Program-made: the position numbers and the translations under genes | Part shown: positions 1-8,578 of the stretch, one piece after another | How positions within the stretch are numbered: the first letter of the stretch is position 1 | Layout: each line of letters starts with the position of its first letter | From: UBA7398 sp963978235 | GTDB taxonomy: Bacteria; Actinomycetota; Actinomycetes; Nanopelagicales; Nanopelagicaceae | Assembly: GCA_963978235.1 (NCBI GenBank) | Contig: CAXBQM010000005.1 | Span: forward strand, 1-30,677 | DNA: 30,677 bases | Direction: 5' to 3' | The notes under the pieces: model-generated | Told to the model about the DNA's origin: nothing | Databases searched by the model: none | What the model saw: only the letters and a program-made list of their open reading frames with translations

Positions 1-419
1 GCCGGTGACGCATCATCGCCTTCACCACGACGACGTCGTCGACGCTTGCGAACAACGGGTTCACCCATCGGAACGTTCTCTTGTGAAGCGCTCTCGGTTG
101 AATCGTTCTCATCCTGAGATTGTTCTTCAGAGTTATTTCCAGATTGTGAAGTACTGAGCGCGTTATCACGATGACGATTGCGTCCACCGCGTCGGCGGCG
201 ACGTCGATTACCGCTATCGCTCTCATCGCTCTTCACATTGTTATCGCTGCTCTTTTCAGAGCCAACTTTTGAATCGAGCTTGGCGCTCTTATTTGATTTC
301 GTTGGCAATTTTGATGCTTTTGCCGGCGCTACCGGTGCCGCTTGAAATAACGGAACAGGAATTTCTGCCGCGGTTTTCTTTACAGCGCGCTTGCGCGTCT
401 TTTTAGGCTCATCAGCCAT
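1..419 (-). CDS. rne: Ribonuclease E/G, N-terminal part (cut by window edge)
   Basis: The frame begins at ATG 419-417 and runs off the left edge, so only about 139 N-terminal residues are visible. They begin MADEPKKTRKRAVKK and form a low-complexity charged region. It has two arginine islands (RRRRRRGGRNRHR and RKRRRRRRRGEG) separated by a Ser/Glu/Asp/Gln-rich linker. Actinobacterial RNase E/G proteins carry this kind of disordered basic extension ahead of the S1 and catalytic domains, where it is thought to help bind RNA or degradosome partners. The catalytic domain lies outside the window. AGAGGA about seven bases before the ATG is a convincing ribosome site. Identity rests on the arginine-rich extension and on position: rne follows the mre/ndk cluster in other actinobacteria. 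Another arginine-rich RNA-binding protein is possible but less likely. Confidence 0.72.
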   Translation of the reverse strand, partial: MADEPKKTRKRAVKKTAAEIPVPLFQAAPVAPAKASKLPTKSNKSAKLDSKVGSEKSSDNNVKSDESDSGNRRRRRRGGRNRHRDNALSTSQSGNNSEEQSQDENDSTESASQENVPMGEPVVRKRRRRRRGEGDDASP

Positions 420-638
420 AATCAAATCCTCTAACCGCCCGGTTGGGCTTATCTCATCGCTTCATGGAGAAGCGTTTTCCTTAAATTCTTCTTTCTTAAA
501 TTTCTTGCCTGAAAAATCTTGCGGTGACCATTACTGGAAGGGCATCTGCCAATAAAACCCATCTGGGGTTTTCCATCAGTAGCGGCTAGCGCTGGGAGAA
601 GTATGTCAGATGGCTTCGAAGTATGACGAATTGACCCG
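420..638. other. Intergenic region between rodA and rne
   Basis: This 219-base stretch separates the end of rodA from the start of rne, both on the minus strand. It should hold the rne promoter and leader. I see no credible open frame. The only clear structure is the AAAACCC/GGGTTTT hairpin listed separately. The stretch just ahead of rne is T-rich on the plus strand, so A-rich in the rne leader. Confidence 0.5.
554..572 (-). terminator. Possible weak terminator after rodA
   Basis: AAAACCC (554-560) and GGGTTTT (566-572) form a 7-bp stem with a 5-base loop, 66 bases past the rodA stop codon. Read on the minus strand, the stem ends in TTTT followed by ATTGG. The uridine run is therefore short and mostly inside the stem, and efficiency is doubtful. 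Confidence 0.35.
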
Positions 639-1796
639 TTATCTCGTGCGTAAATGCACGTTTTGAAGGAGGCCGTAACCGATCAAGGTGGCGAACATGC
701 TTGAGCCGCCATAAGAGATGAATGGCAGTGGTACGCCAGTCATCGGCATAAGTCCCATCGTCATTCCGATATTTTCAAAAGTTTGAAAAGCAAACCACGC
801 AATAACGCCAACGCAGACTAACCGTCCAAAAATATCGTTCGTGCGACGCGCTATCGCAAACCCACGCGCCAAAATAATTGCATAGAGCAACAAAATTAGA
901 CCAGAACCAAGAAAACCTAATTCCTCTCCGGCCACCGTGAAAATAAAGTCTGTCTGTTGTTCTGGTACGAATCGACCATTTGTTTGTGGGCCATTGAATA
1001 AGCCTTTGCCAAATAATCCGCCGGAACCAATCGTGATTCTCGCTTGTCGTAATTGATAACCACTCTGCTGTGGATCAGCGGTCGGATCAACAAAAGATTG
1101 CAAACGTTTGACTTGGTAATCATTTACAACGCCAGATTTCACGGCAACGAATCCACCAAGCACTGCGACTAAGAGCAGACCGATAACCCACCGCGCAGGT
1201 GCGCCAGAGACTCCAATAATCGTGACAACGGCAGCAGCAATAATGATGGTTGTCCCTAAATCCGGTTGCACAACAATTAATAAAACTGGAATCGCTGCGA
1301 CAATAAGTCCTTTCACCACATCGCTATGAGTGGGATAGTGATCGCTCTCTTTTGTCTCTGCCAAAATCATGGCCATACCAACGATGATTGAAATTTTCGC
1401 TAACTCTGCGGGTTGGATCTGGAATCCGCCAGGGAATGCAATCCACGCCCGCGCACCATTTACCGAATCACCTATGCCTGGGATCAACACCGCAACCAGA
1501 CCTAAAACTCCTAGCCCCCACACGATTGGTGTGTATGCACGTAACAATCGATAGTCGATTAACGTCGTACCAAAACCAAGTAATAAACCAATCACAATAT
1601 TGATCAGATGTCGTTTGAGGTAATACTGCGGATCTAACCCATTAGATGCAAACCATTGTTTTGTCGCCGAATACACCAAGGCTGTACCAAGAGCTAATAA
1701 GCCAAAAACCGCCCCAGTCAGCCAATGATCAAAACCACTCATCAATCGCGATCCACCTCGAAAATCGCGACGTGTTCGAGAACTGAGCGCGCTCAT
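639..1796 (-). CDS. rodA: RodA, SEDS-family peptidoglycan glycosyltransferase
   Basis: Polytopic membrane enzyme of 385 residues that polymerises lipid II into glycan strands during lateral wall synthesis, working with PBP2. Family landmarks are visible: NGARAWI (113-119), QPAELAK (128-134), VVQPDLGTT (175-183), the loop GRFVPEQQTDFIFTVAGEELG (274-294) and the C-terminal MPMTGVPLPFISYGGSS (350-366). Asp283 in TDFIF occupies the position of the essential SEDS aspartate. About ten hydrophobic segments are present and length is normal. The ATG overlaps the mrdA stop as ATGA, which implies translational coupling. FtsW and SpoVE are relatives, but adjacency to mrdA and mreBCD favours RodA. It appears to be the last gene of the mre operon. 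Confidence 0.96.
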   Translation of the reverse strand: MSALSSRTRRDFRGGSRLMSGFDHWLTGAVFGLLALGTALVYSATKQWFASNGLDPQYYLKRHLINIVIGLLLGFGTTLIDYRLLRAYTPIVWGLGVLGLVAVLIPGIGDSVNGARAWIAFPGGFQIQPAELAKISIIVGMAMILAETKESDHYPTHSDVVKGLIVAAIPVLLIVVQPDLGTTIIIAAAVVTIIGVSGAPARWVIGLLLVAVLGGFVAVKSGVVNDYQVKRLQSFVDPTADPQQSGYQLRQARITIGSGGLFGKGLFNGPQTNGRFVPEQQTDFIFTVAGEELGFLGSGLILLLYAIILARGFAIARRTNDIFGRLVCVGVIAWFAFQTFENIGMTMGLMPMTGVPLPFISYGGSSMFATLIGYGLLQNVHLRTR

Positions 1797-3892
1797 TTTT
1801 TCACCGACTTTGTTGATATTTTCTTGGCAAAGGAGCCAAATTTAGTTGTATCAATAGTCGGCAAAGTTGAGGGAATTCCATTTGGCATCACTGAAGTCTT
1901 TCCATTTGTACCAAAAATATATTCGTAGATATGACGAACTCCCACGCCAGATGTGCTTGCACCAAAACCACCTTGGCTCACCATCATGACAACTGCATAT
2001 TGAGGTTTCTTACTTGGTGCAAATGATGCAAACCATGATGTGTCACCTTTGCGAGTACCATCCCAGTTCTTTCCAAATACTTGTCCGGTACCAGTCTTGC
2101 CACTCACCTCTACTGGCAAACCTGCAAATGCGCCAGCTGCTGTACCCGATGTCACTACCGCGCGAAGTGCGGTATGTAAAAAATTAATCGTCTCTTTATT
2201 TGCTGGAATGGTGCCATGTACTACTGGTTTGAATTCTTTAACAATGGCGCCATCGGATTTCACAATCGCTTTGGCAACCTGTGGCTGATAAAGAGTTCCG
2301 CCGTTTGCAATCGCCGCATAGGCAACTGCCAATTGAAGTGGTGTTAAAAGCGTGTCGCCCTGTCCAATGGAGAAGTTGACCGCATCACCGGCGCGCACTT
2401 TGTTGCCATCAAGACAGTTCTCGCGCGCAATATCCAGGAGTAATTGAGTTTGTTGTGACTTCGGTGCACGAGTCCGGTAATTACAGTAAAAATCCTTATT
2501 TTGGGCATACCAAGCGTTCTTCCAATTGCGATCTGGTAATCGACCAGAAATTTCAGACGGTAAATCTATTCCAGTCTTTGTTCCAACACCGAAACCTTTG
2601 GCAGTTGTAAAGAAGTAATCATTGGGATTTGGTTTTGGTTTCAGGCCACCATCGCGTACCCATTCGTCATAAGCAATTTGGTACCACATTGAGTCACACG
2701 AGATTGCGATCGCAGTTTTAAGGGAAATTCTGCCCGCCGCTTTACTATCAAAATTCTTAAACTCTCGATTTCCAATCATCACCGACGCTGGACAGTTATA
2801 CGAAGCGCTCGTGCTGTAACCGGCTTGAACCGCGGCTGCAGTTGAGATTGCTTTAAACGTTGAAGCTGGCGCATATGCACCTTGAATCGCTCGCGAGAGT
2901 GCGGGGACTGCAGTTTTTTCGGAGTACAAACTCTGCGCTTGCTTAACCGTTATTCCGTTCTCCCAAATGTTTGGGTCATATGTTGGATACGACGCCATCG
3001 CAAGCACCGCACCCGTTTTCACATCGAGAACGATTGCTGCACCAGAATCTCCTCGATGCCCCAAACTCTTTGCGCGTTGAATTGATGCTGCCAATTCTGC
3101 TTCGACCACAGATTGAAGTTTGGCATTGATATTCAAAATCAAATTATCGCCCGGAATCGGTTTGGTATTTTGTGATTGTCGAGTGACCGCTTCTTTCCGA
3201 TCAACAATCACTGTCTTAATTCCTGCTTGCCCGCGCAAATAGGAATCGTACTGATACTCCAACCCAGCTTTTCCAATAAGTTCGTTTCTAAAATAATTTT
3301 TACCTTCAGAATTATTGAGATCTGCATCAGTCACTGGTCCGACATATCCCAGGACATGCGTTGCATATTCCCCTTCAAATGACGGGTAATTTCGCATCGA
3401 TACTGGTTCTGCATTTACGCCTGGATAAACATCGGAATGTTCCAAGATATTGAGCGCTTGCGCTTGTGTCGCCTCTTTCGTAACTGGAATTGGTTGATAG
3501 CGAGTGCCATTCCAACAACCAACCCGTTGCTCTTTTGGAAGTTCCGGACAGATCCGAGTACGAATGTAAAGATCGTTGTAATCCAAACCTAAAACATTTG
3601 CGACTCTGGAAATTACACCAACGCCTTTGTCCGGTAATTTATCAATGACGCTGCGATCAATAGTGACCACCAATCCAGCTCGATTCATCGCAAGCGGGGT
3701 TCCAATATCGTCAACGATGACACCTCTACTTGCTGGCGTGACAATGTCTCGACTTTGAATATTGAGGGCAGCTTCCCGATAGCGAGGGCCGTCAGCAATT
3801 TGTAAGAAAAATAGCCGACCAAAGAGCGCCGCCATGAGTGATGCGATGAAAATCTGAATAAAGGCAAGGCTTAATCGCGAGCGATCTATCAT
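1793..3892 (-). CDS. mrdA: Penicillin-binding protein 2, class B transpeptidase
   Basis: Class B penicillin-binding protein of 699 residues that cross-links peptidoglycan during elongation. A single N-terminal membrane anchor (about 8-31) is followed by the dimerisation/pedestal domain, with RGVIVDDIGTPLA near 56-68, and then the transpeptidase domain. The three active-site motifs are intact: S344-T-F-K347 (nucleophile Ser344), S398-C-D400 in the SxN position, and K599-T-G-T602. SxN carrying Asp instead of Asn is known in elongation PBPs. The Ser/Lys-rich tail after about 660 looks disordered. Its start overlaps the mreD stop and its stop overlaps the rodA start, each by four bases. It should act outside the membrane in complex with RodA, MreC and MreD, and is a beta-lactam target. 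Confidence 0.96.
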   Translation of the reverse strand: MIDRSRLSLAFIQIFIASLMAALFGRLFFLQIADGPRYREAALNIQSRDIVTPASRGVIVDDIGTPLAMNRAGLVVTIDRSVIDKLPDKGVGVISRVANVLGLDYNDLYIRTRICPELPKEQRVGCWNGTRYQPIPVTKEATQAQALNILEHSDVYPGVNAEPVSMRNYPSFEGEYATHVLGYVGPVTDADLNNSEGKNYFRNELIGKAGLEYQYDSYLRGQAGIKTVIVDRKEAVTRQSQNTKPIPGDNLILNINAKLQSVVEAELAASIQRAKSLGHRGDSGAAIVLDVKTGAVLAMASYPTYDPNIWENGITVKQAQSLYSEKTAVPALSRAIQGAYAPASTFKAISTAAAVQAGYSTSASYNCPASVMIGNREFKNFDSKAAGRISLKTAIAISCDSMWYQIAYDEWVRDGGLKPKPNPNDYFFTTAKGFGVGTKTGIDLPSEISGRLPDRNWKNAWYAQNKDFYCNYRTRAPKSQQTQLLLDIARENCLDGNKVRAGDAVNFSIGQGDTLLTPLQLAVAYAAIANGGTLYQPQVAKAIVKSDGAIVKEFKPVVHGTIPANKETINFLHTALRAVVTSGTAAGAFAGLPVEVSGKTGTGQVFGKNWDGTRKGDTSWFASFAPSKKPQYAVVMMVSQGGFGASTSGVGVRHIYEYIFGTNGKTSVMPNGIPSTLPTIDTTKFGSFAKKISTKSVKK

Positions 3893-4410
3893 CGTCTATC
3901 TCTCGAGCTCTGCGTTGCAAGATGGAAACGATTAATCAACGGCACATAAATTGGCGAAAGCAAGAGCGTCCAAAGAAAATTACCAAGTAACTCGCGCATG
4001 GAGGCGGTCAATGTTGTATTTGATTCGCCAAGAATCGACGTCGCGATGAGAAAGAGAATCAATGTGAGAGTTGCGGCGCCTGCGATAATAAATGCCATCG
4101 TTAATGGTCGAGTATCGAAGTCACCCATACCTTCTCGGTTAACCGAGACGATATAACCAACAATTGTCAGAATGAGCGTCCATTGTCCAAATGGCGAATC
4201 AATTGTGGGGCTGAGATCTAGCACCAAACCAGCGATAAAACCGGAAACGATGGCGCCATTTCTATTCTCCATCGAAATCCACGCTAACGCAGCGGCGAGA
4301 TAAAGCGAGAAGCCACCAATCAAGAAATGTACTTGATTCACAATGGTTTCTTGAATAAGAAAGAGACCGATAAAGAGTGAGACTGTTAAGGAAACGCGAC
4401 TAAATGTCAT
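3889..4410 (-). CDS. mreD: Rod shape-determining protein MreD
   Basis: Small integral membrane protein of 173 residues with about five hydrophobic helices and a short basic C-terminus ending SSRDRR. Primary sequence in this family is poorly conserved. The call rests on size, topology and position: it lies exactly between mreC and mrdA, overlapping each neighbour by four bases. MreD is a scaffold of the elongasome that links cytoplasmic MreB filaments to MreC, RodA and PBP2. The visible LDLSPTIDSPFGQWTLI stretch fits the family's usual pattern around the second and third helices. Nothing unusual is seen. Confidence 0.93.
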   Translation of the reverse strand: MTFSRVSLTVSLFIGLFLIQETIVNQVHFLIGGFSLYLAAALAWISMENRNGAIVSGFIAGLVLDLSPTIDSPFGQWTLILTIVGYIVSVNREGMGDFDTRPLTMAFIIAGAATLTLILFLIATSILGESNTTLTASMRELLGNFLWTLLLSPIYVPLINRFHLATQSSRDRR

Positions 4411-5327
4411 GACTTACTAGGTGAAGGCGTGACCGTCACAGTCACGGTTGGCGTCGGCGTTGCTTTTGGTTTTGGCGGGATAAGTGAATCGCGTGGATCA
4501 TCAGCAGTTGTCGAAAGAATTACTGACACGACACCTAAAGAAGTTAATTTTACAAATCCTTCAACGTTGGCATGTTTCGTCAACTGCCCCGTTGCATTAT
4601 CAACCCACGTCACAGTTCCTACTGGAACACCGGGAACAAATGGCTTATCACCTTCACTGCCACGGGCAATTAATTGATCTCCTAAATTGACATCTTCGGT
4701 GGCATCTAACAATTGCAGCGCATAACTCTTGCCGCCAGTTCCCGAAAGCACGCCCATCACTTGCGATCCCGCAATTCGCACACCTAAGCGAAATGAGGGA
4801 TCACTCATAAGGAGAACTACCGCTGAATTACTCGTCACGCTCTTCACGACACCAACAAGGCCAGCGCCTGCTACTACTGACATATCGCGCGCGATTCCTG
4901 ATTTTGAACCAGCATCGATAGTGATTGTCTGACTAAATGTTGATGTACCACCATGTGCAATGACCCGGGCTGTGACAACTTTCCACTGAGCTTTCGCTGC
5001 CAGATCCAATACGCTCTTGAGTTGAGAGAATTTTCCTTCTGCATCCTGCGCGATAATTAATTCTGACTTAAGTTTTTCATTCTCACTTTTAAGAGAATTA
5101 ATCTGATTTCGCGTACGTCCCAGATGGGCAATATCACTGAGAAGATTTCCTACAGGTCGGAAGAGAGTTGTTGTAAAACTTTGAACTGGTGAGAGCAAAG
5201 TTTGCGTGATATTCCGCAATCCAGTAACAACGCTCACGCCGCGAAGATCTAACGTAATAAGAAAGAGTGAACTCACTAGGAGTGAGACCAGCAACAACCG
5301 ACCTCGGTTGCTCCCGCGTTGTGCCAT
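4407..5327 (-). CDS. mreC: Rod shape-determining protein MreC
   Basis: Bitopic membrane protein of 306 residues. A basic cytoplasmic N-terminus precedes one transmembrane helix (about 10-27). A periplasm-facing coiled coil follows (about 66-108, including SLKSENEKLKSELIIAQ), and then the paired beta-barrel domain (about 115-275). The last roughly 24 residues form a Pro/Thr/Val tail (PPKPKATPTPTVTVTVTPSP) that looks unstructured and could lie in the wall. MreC activates PBP2/RodA and connects them to MreD and MreB. It starts nine bases after mreB and its stop overlaps the mreD start by four bases. No strong Shine-Dalgarno sequence is visible, so coupling to mreB translation is plausible. Confidence 0.95.
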   Translation of the reverse strand: MAQRGSNRGRLLLVSLLVSSLFLITLDLRGVSVVTGLRNITQTLLSPVQSFTTTLFRPVGNLLSDIAHLGRTRNQINSLKSENEKLKSELIIAQDAEGKFSQLKSVLDLAAKAQWKVVTARVIAHGGTSTFSQTITIDAGSKSGIARDMSVVAGAGLVGVVKSVTSNSAVVLLMSDPSFRLGVRIAGSQVMGVLSGTGGKSYALQLLDATEDVNLGDQLIARGSEGDKPFVPGVPVGTVTWVDNATGQLTKHANVEGFVKLTSLGVVSVILSTTADDPRDSLIPPKPKATPTPTVTVTVTPSPSKS

Positions 5328-5336
5328 AGGGAAAAC

Positions 5337-6377
5337 CTATCGGCGAGGTTCGGAAATTAAGACCTTTTCCAGCGCTTCAAATTCTTCAACGCACTTTCCG
5401 GAACCTTCCGCAACCGCAGCCAATGGTCGATCGGCGATATGGATTGGCATATTGGTCTCATGTCGTAGTCGTTCATCAAGTCCGCGAAGGAGGGCACCGC
5501 CACCTGTGAGCACAATGCCGCGATCCATTAAATCGCTTGAAAGTTCAGGTGGGCATTTATCAAGTGTTGATTTCACAGCATTGACGATTGCATTAACCGG
5601 TTCTTCAAGGGCTTTACGAATATCTTCCGCTGATACAACAATTGTTTTAGGTAGACCAGTCGCTAAATCACGACCGCGAATTTCTGCATCTGGTTCATCG
5701 CGAAGTGGAAATGCAGATCCGATTGCCATCTTAATTTCTTCAGCAGTTCGTTCGCCAAGAAGTAATGAGTATTCGCGCTTCACCCAATTGATAATTGCTT
5801 GATCAAGTTCATCGCCACCGACGCGAATTGAAAGCGCAGTAACAATGCCGCCGAGTGAAATCACCGCAACTTCGGTAGTACCGCCACCGATATCAACCAC
5901 CATATTTCCGGTTGGTTCATGGATGGGAAGTCCTGCTCCAATTGCTGCTGCCATTGGCTCTTCAATGATGTACACCTTGCGCGCACCCGCTTCATATCCG
6001 GCATCTTTCACTGCACGCTGTTCAACACCAGTAATACCTGAAGGAACACAGACAACAATTCGAGGTTTCGCTAAATAACGACGCTTATGAACTTGTCGAA
6101 TAAAGTACTTGATCATTAGTGCAGTGGTGTCGAAGTCTGCAATCACGCCATCTTTAAGTGGGCGGATGGCAACGATACTTCCGGGCGTACGACCAATCAT
6201 TTTTTTGGCTTCAGCGCCAACCGCAAGTACTGCACCGGTATCTTGATTTACCGCAACAACGGAAGGTTCATTGAGAACGATTCCGCGACCACGAACATAA
6301 ACCAAAGTATTTGCAGTACCAAGGTCGATCGCCATATCGCGACCAAGGAAGGACCAACGGCTTGCTGCTTCTGACAT
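5337..6377 (-). CDS. mreB: Rod shape-determining actin homologue MreB
   Basis: Bacterial actin of 346 residues that forms membrane-bound filaments and positions lateral wall synthesis. Nucleotide-binding motifs are visible: phosphate 1 DLGTANTL (18-25), phosphate 2 DIGGGTTEV (162-170), adenosine motif TGGGALLRGL (291-300) and the connecting EEPMAAAIGAG (139-149). The N-terminal stretch SRWSFLGRD may be the membrane-binding amphipathic segment. A strong ribosome site, AGAGGAGAAG, lies just upstream of the ATG. It leads the mreB-mreC-mreD-mrdA-rodA series. With only 42 bases between it and the ndk stop, it could be read through from ndk or use a promoter inside that gap. Confidence 0.97.
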   Translation of the reverse strand: MSEAASRWSFLGRDMAIDLGTANTLVYVRGRGIVLNEPSVVAVNQDTGAVLAVGAEAKKMIGRTPGSIVAIRPLKDGVIADFDTTALMIKYFIRQVHKRRYLAKPRIVVCVPSGITGVEQRAVKDAGYEAGARKVYIIEEPMAAAIGAGLPIHEPTGNMVVDIGGGTTEVAVISLGGIVTALSIRVGGDELDQAIINWVKREYSLLLGERTAEEIKMAIGSAFPLRDEPDAEIRGRDLATGLPKTIVVSAEDIRKALEEPVNAIVNAVKSTLDKCPPELSSDLMDRGIVLTGGGALLRGLDERLRHETNMPIHIADRPLAAVAEGSGKCVEEFEALEKVLISEPRR

Positions 6378-6419
6378 GTACTTCTCCTCTGCCTGCTTCT
6401 CTTACCTGATTAAAACTTT

Positions 6420-6839
6420 TTACTTTCCAAAAAAGATTGCGATCTCTCGCTCCGCGCTGGCGACCGAATCTGAGCCATGCACAATATTTTGTACAACTTT
6501 GGTGCCTTGATCCCGAGCTAAATCACCACGAATGGAGCCAGGCGCAGCCAACGTTGGGTCGGTAACACCTGCAAGTGAACGGAAACCTTCAATAACGCGT
6601 TCACCTTCCGCAATCATCGCAACAATCGGTCCAGACATCATAAATTCAACAAGTGGTTCAAAAAATGGTTTGCCTTGATGCTCTTCGTAATGTTTTTCAA
6701 GCGTTGCCCGATCAGCATTTAACATTCGAAGTGCCGAAACAACATAACCTTTTCGTTCAACTCGAGAAATAACTTCACCGACTAAACCACGACGAACTCC
6801 GTCTGGTTTTACGAGAATGAGGGTGCGTTCTTTACTCAC
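6420..6839 (-). CDS. ndk: Nucleoside diphosphate kinase
   Basis: Cytosolic enzyme of 139 residues that moves the gamma phosphate from ATP to other nucleoside diphosphates through a phosphohistidine. KPDGVRRGLVGE (11-22) and the active-site motif NIVHGSDS (118-125) with catalytic His121 are intact, and length is standard. The start is GTG 6839-6837, giving MSKERTLILVKPDG, the usual family N-terminus. No Shine-Dalgarno sequence precedes it. Instead TACACT lies seven bases upstream, which fits an actinobacterial -10 box and a leaderless transcript. It sits between DUF4233 and mreB, as in Streptomyces. Confidence 0.97.
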   Translation of the reverse strand: MSKERTLILVKPDGVRRGLVGEVISRVERKGYVVSALRMLNADRATLEKHYEEHQGKPFFEPLVEFMMSGPIVAMIAEGERVIEGFRSLAGVTDPTLAAPGSIRGDLARDQGTKVVQNIVHGSDSVASAEREIAIFFGK

Positions 6840-6846
6840 GGGCCTA

Positions 6847-6852
6847 GTGTAT
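6847..6852 (-). promoter_or_regulatory. Candidate -10 box for a leaderless ndk transcript
   Basis: On the minus strand TACACT is followed by AGGCCC and then the GTG start of ndk. The spacing would put the transcription start at or next to the start codon. The hexamer fits the TAnnnT actinobacterial -10 pattern. No convincing -35 was found. Confidence 0.35.
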
Positions 6853-6885
6853 TCGCGAAGTGAGAAAAACGAGAATCGTGCGGAT

Positions 6886-7212
6886 TTAACTCAGCTTAGC
6901 GAGATTTCTCGCCTTTGCTGCCTCACCCTTGCGTCCAACAATAATCGCGGCGACCCATAATGCAACGAAAAGTCCGCCGATAAAAAACATTGTTGGCACT
7001 ACGAAACCGTAAAAGAAGACTCCCAATTGAATTGTTGATCCAATAATCCAACCGGCTCGTTTTTTTAATAACCCTGCCGAGAGAAGTGCAATCAATCCAA
7101 TCACGCCACCGAGCGCAACTTGCCAACCCGTTGAATTATCTTTTGCACTCAACATCGCAAATCCCATTAAAAGAAATTCCATCGATAGCACCGATGCACC
7201 TAAAATTCTCAT
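6886..7212 (-). CDS. DUF4233 family membrane protein
   Basis: Small membrane protein of 108 residues starting MRILGASVLSMEF, with about four hydrophobic segments and a basic C-terminus (GRKGEAAKARNLAKLS). Function is unknown. The DUF4233 assignment comes from size, the N-terminal ASVLxMEFLLMGFAML pattern and its place directly between folC and ndk, where this family is found across actinobacteria. The frame stays open for 31 codons upstream into folC. The ATG at 7212-7210 is preferred because it gives the family N-terminus and overlaps the folC stop as TAATG, implying coupled translation with folC. Confidence 0.85.
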   Translation of the reverse strand: MRILGASVLSMEFLLMGFAMLSAKDNSTGWQVALGGVIGLIALLSAGLLKKRAGWIIGSTIQLGVFFYGFVVPTMFFIGGLFVALWVAAIIVGRKGEAAKARNLAKLS

Positions 7213-8576
7213 TACTTCGCTGAACTTTCTCGAGAGCTCATACGACGAAGTATGGCGCGTGCTTCCCCTGCTGTAACTACTGAACCAGTAATGATGACCG
7301 CACAATTTTCGTCGTTGATGTCATTATCTAATTTTGCTTGCTCAATTGCTTTCACAATGGCATCACTGAGATGAGGAATGACGGTCGTGCGATCTGGCCC
7401 ATATATTGAATGCGCTATGGCTTCCGCATCGTTTATGGCAGCGCTGCGGGATGATGAATTAGCACTCACAACAACTCGATCGGCAATGTCCGCTAGACCT
7501 TCGAAGATGCCCCGCACATCCTTATCTCCCATGGGAGCAACTACGGTGATAAGTGAACTGAAATCAAACTCATCTTTTATTGTCCGCACCAGCGCAACAA
7601 TTCCATGCGGATTATGGGCGGCATCAACAATCACTGTCGGGTTTCGATGCAGTACTTCACATCTGCCCGGTGAATCCACTTGTGCAAGCCCGGCTCGAAT
7701 AATCTCATCATCAACTTGCTTACTGCCAGCAAATGCTTCTACGGCAGCGATGGCACTCGCTGCATTTGAACCTTGATGTGCTCCGTACAACGGAATAAAC
7801 ACATCTTCGAAAGTTTGTGTCATTCCCTGCACCGTCACTACTTGCCCACCCACTGCTAATTCGCGTTTGCGCAGTGAAAATTCGATTCCTTCACGCAATG
7901 GCAACGCCTCTTTTTCGACACATTTTGCCATAAGTATTTTCGCGACTTCCGGCTCTTGTCGAGATAACACGACCGCAGAGTGAGCTTTGATAATTCCAGA
8001 TTTTGTCGCTGCAATTTCTTCGATGGTTTCTCCAAGGTATTGCATATGATCAAGTCCAATCGGCGTGATCACAGAGACTGCCGAGTTAATTACGTTGGTG
8101 GCATCCCACTCTCCACCCATACCCACTTCAAAAATTCCAACATCTACTGGGTACTCAGCGAAAGCAACAAAGGACATTGCAACCATCACTTCAAAGAACG
8201 AGAGTGGATGTGGTTGACGTGAATCAATCATGTCGAGATACAGCGCAATATCGTTATAGGTGGCAACAAAACCTTCAGCTGTGATTGGTTCATAGTTAAT
8301 TGCGATTCGTTCGGTAATGGATTCCAAATGTGGACTAGTAAAGCGGCCAGTCCGAAGATCCATTTCATACAACATGGAATCGATCATTCGCGTCGTTGTT
8401 GTCTTGCCATTTGTGCCTGTGATGTGAATTGTCGGATACGAAAGTTGCGGAGAACCTAGTGCGTCACTCAGCGCGGCAATTCGATCCAACGTTGGTTCTA
8501 ATTTATTTTCTGGCCATCGTTTAAGAAGTGCCGCTTCTACTGCTTTAAGCCGCTCCATGTCATCGGCAGAACTCAT
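7212..8576 (-). CDS. folC: Bifunctional folylpolyglutamate / dihydrofolate synthase
   Basis: Mur-ligase-family enzyme of 454 residues that adds glutamates to folates, retaining them in the cell, and in many bacteria also joins glutamate to dihydropteroate. The ATP loop GTNGKTTTT lies at 54-62. The conserved FTSPHLESITERI follows near 79-91 and IFEVGMGGEWDATNV in the central domain. DAAHNPHG marks the C-terminal domain. Length fits the family. The ATG is two bases past the valS stop, and the gene's stop overlaps the DUF4233 start, so valS-folC-DUF4233 probably form one transcript. Whether it has both activities cannot be read from the sequence. Confidence 0.95.
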   Translation of the reverse strand: MSSADDMERLKAVEAALLKRWPENKLEPTLDRIAALSDALGSPQLSYPTIHITGTNGKTTTTRMIDSMLYEMDLRTGRFTSPHLESITERIAINYEPITAEGFVATYNDIALYLDMIDSRQPHPLSFFEVMVAMSFVAFAEYPVDVGIFEVGMGGEWDATNVINSAVSVITPIGLDHMQYLGETIEEIAATKSGIIKAHSAVVLSRQEPEVAKILMAKCVEKEALPLREGIEFSLRKRELAVGGQVVTVQGMTQTFEDVFIPLYGAHQGSNAASAIAAVEAFAGSKQVDDEIIRAGLAQVDSPGRCEVLHRNPTVIVDAAHNPHGIVALVRTIKDEFDFSSLITVVAPMGDKDVRGIFEGLADIADRVVVSANSSSRSAAINDAEAIAHSIYGPDRTTVIPHLSDAIVKAIEQAKLDNDINDENCAVIITGSVVTAGEARAILRRMSSRESSAK

Positions 8577-8578
8577 GC

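Noticed and set aside
82..89. GAACGTTC, similar to a LexA half-site pair
   Set aside because: Inside rne coding sequence and without the four-base spacer of actinobacterial SOS boxes.
5206..5802. 198-codon plus-strand frame opposite mreB and mreC
   Set aside because: Low-complexity Ser/Arg composition with no ribosome site, wholly antisense to two unmistakable genes.
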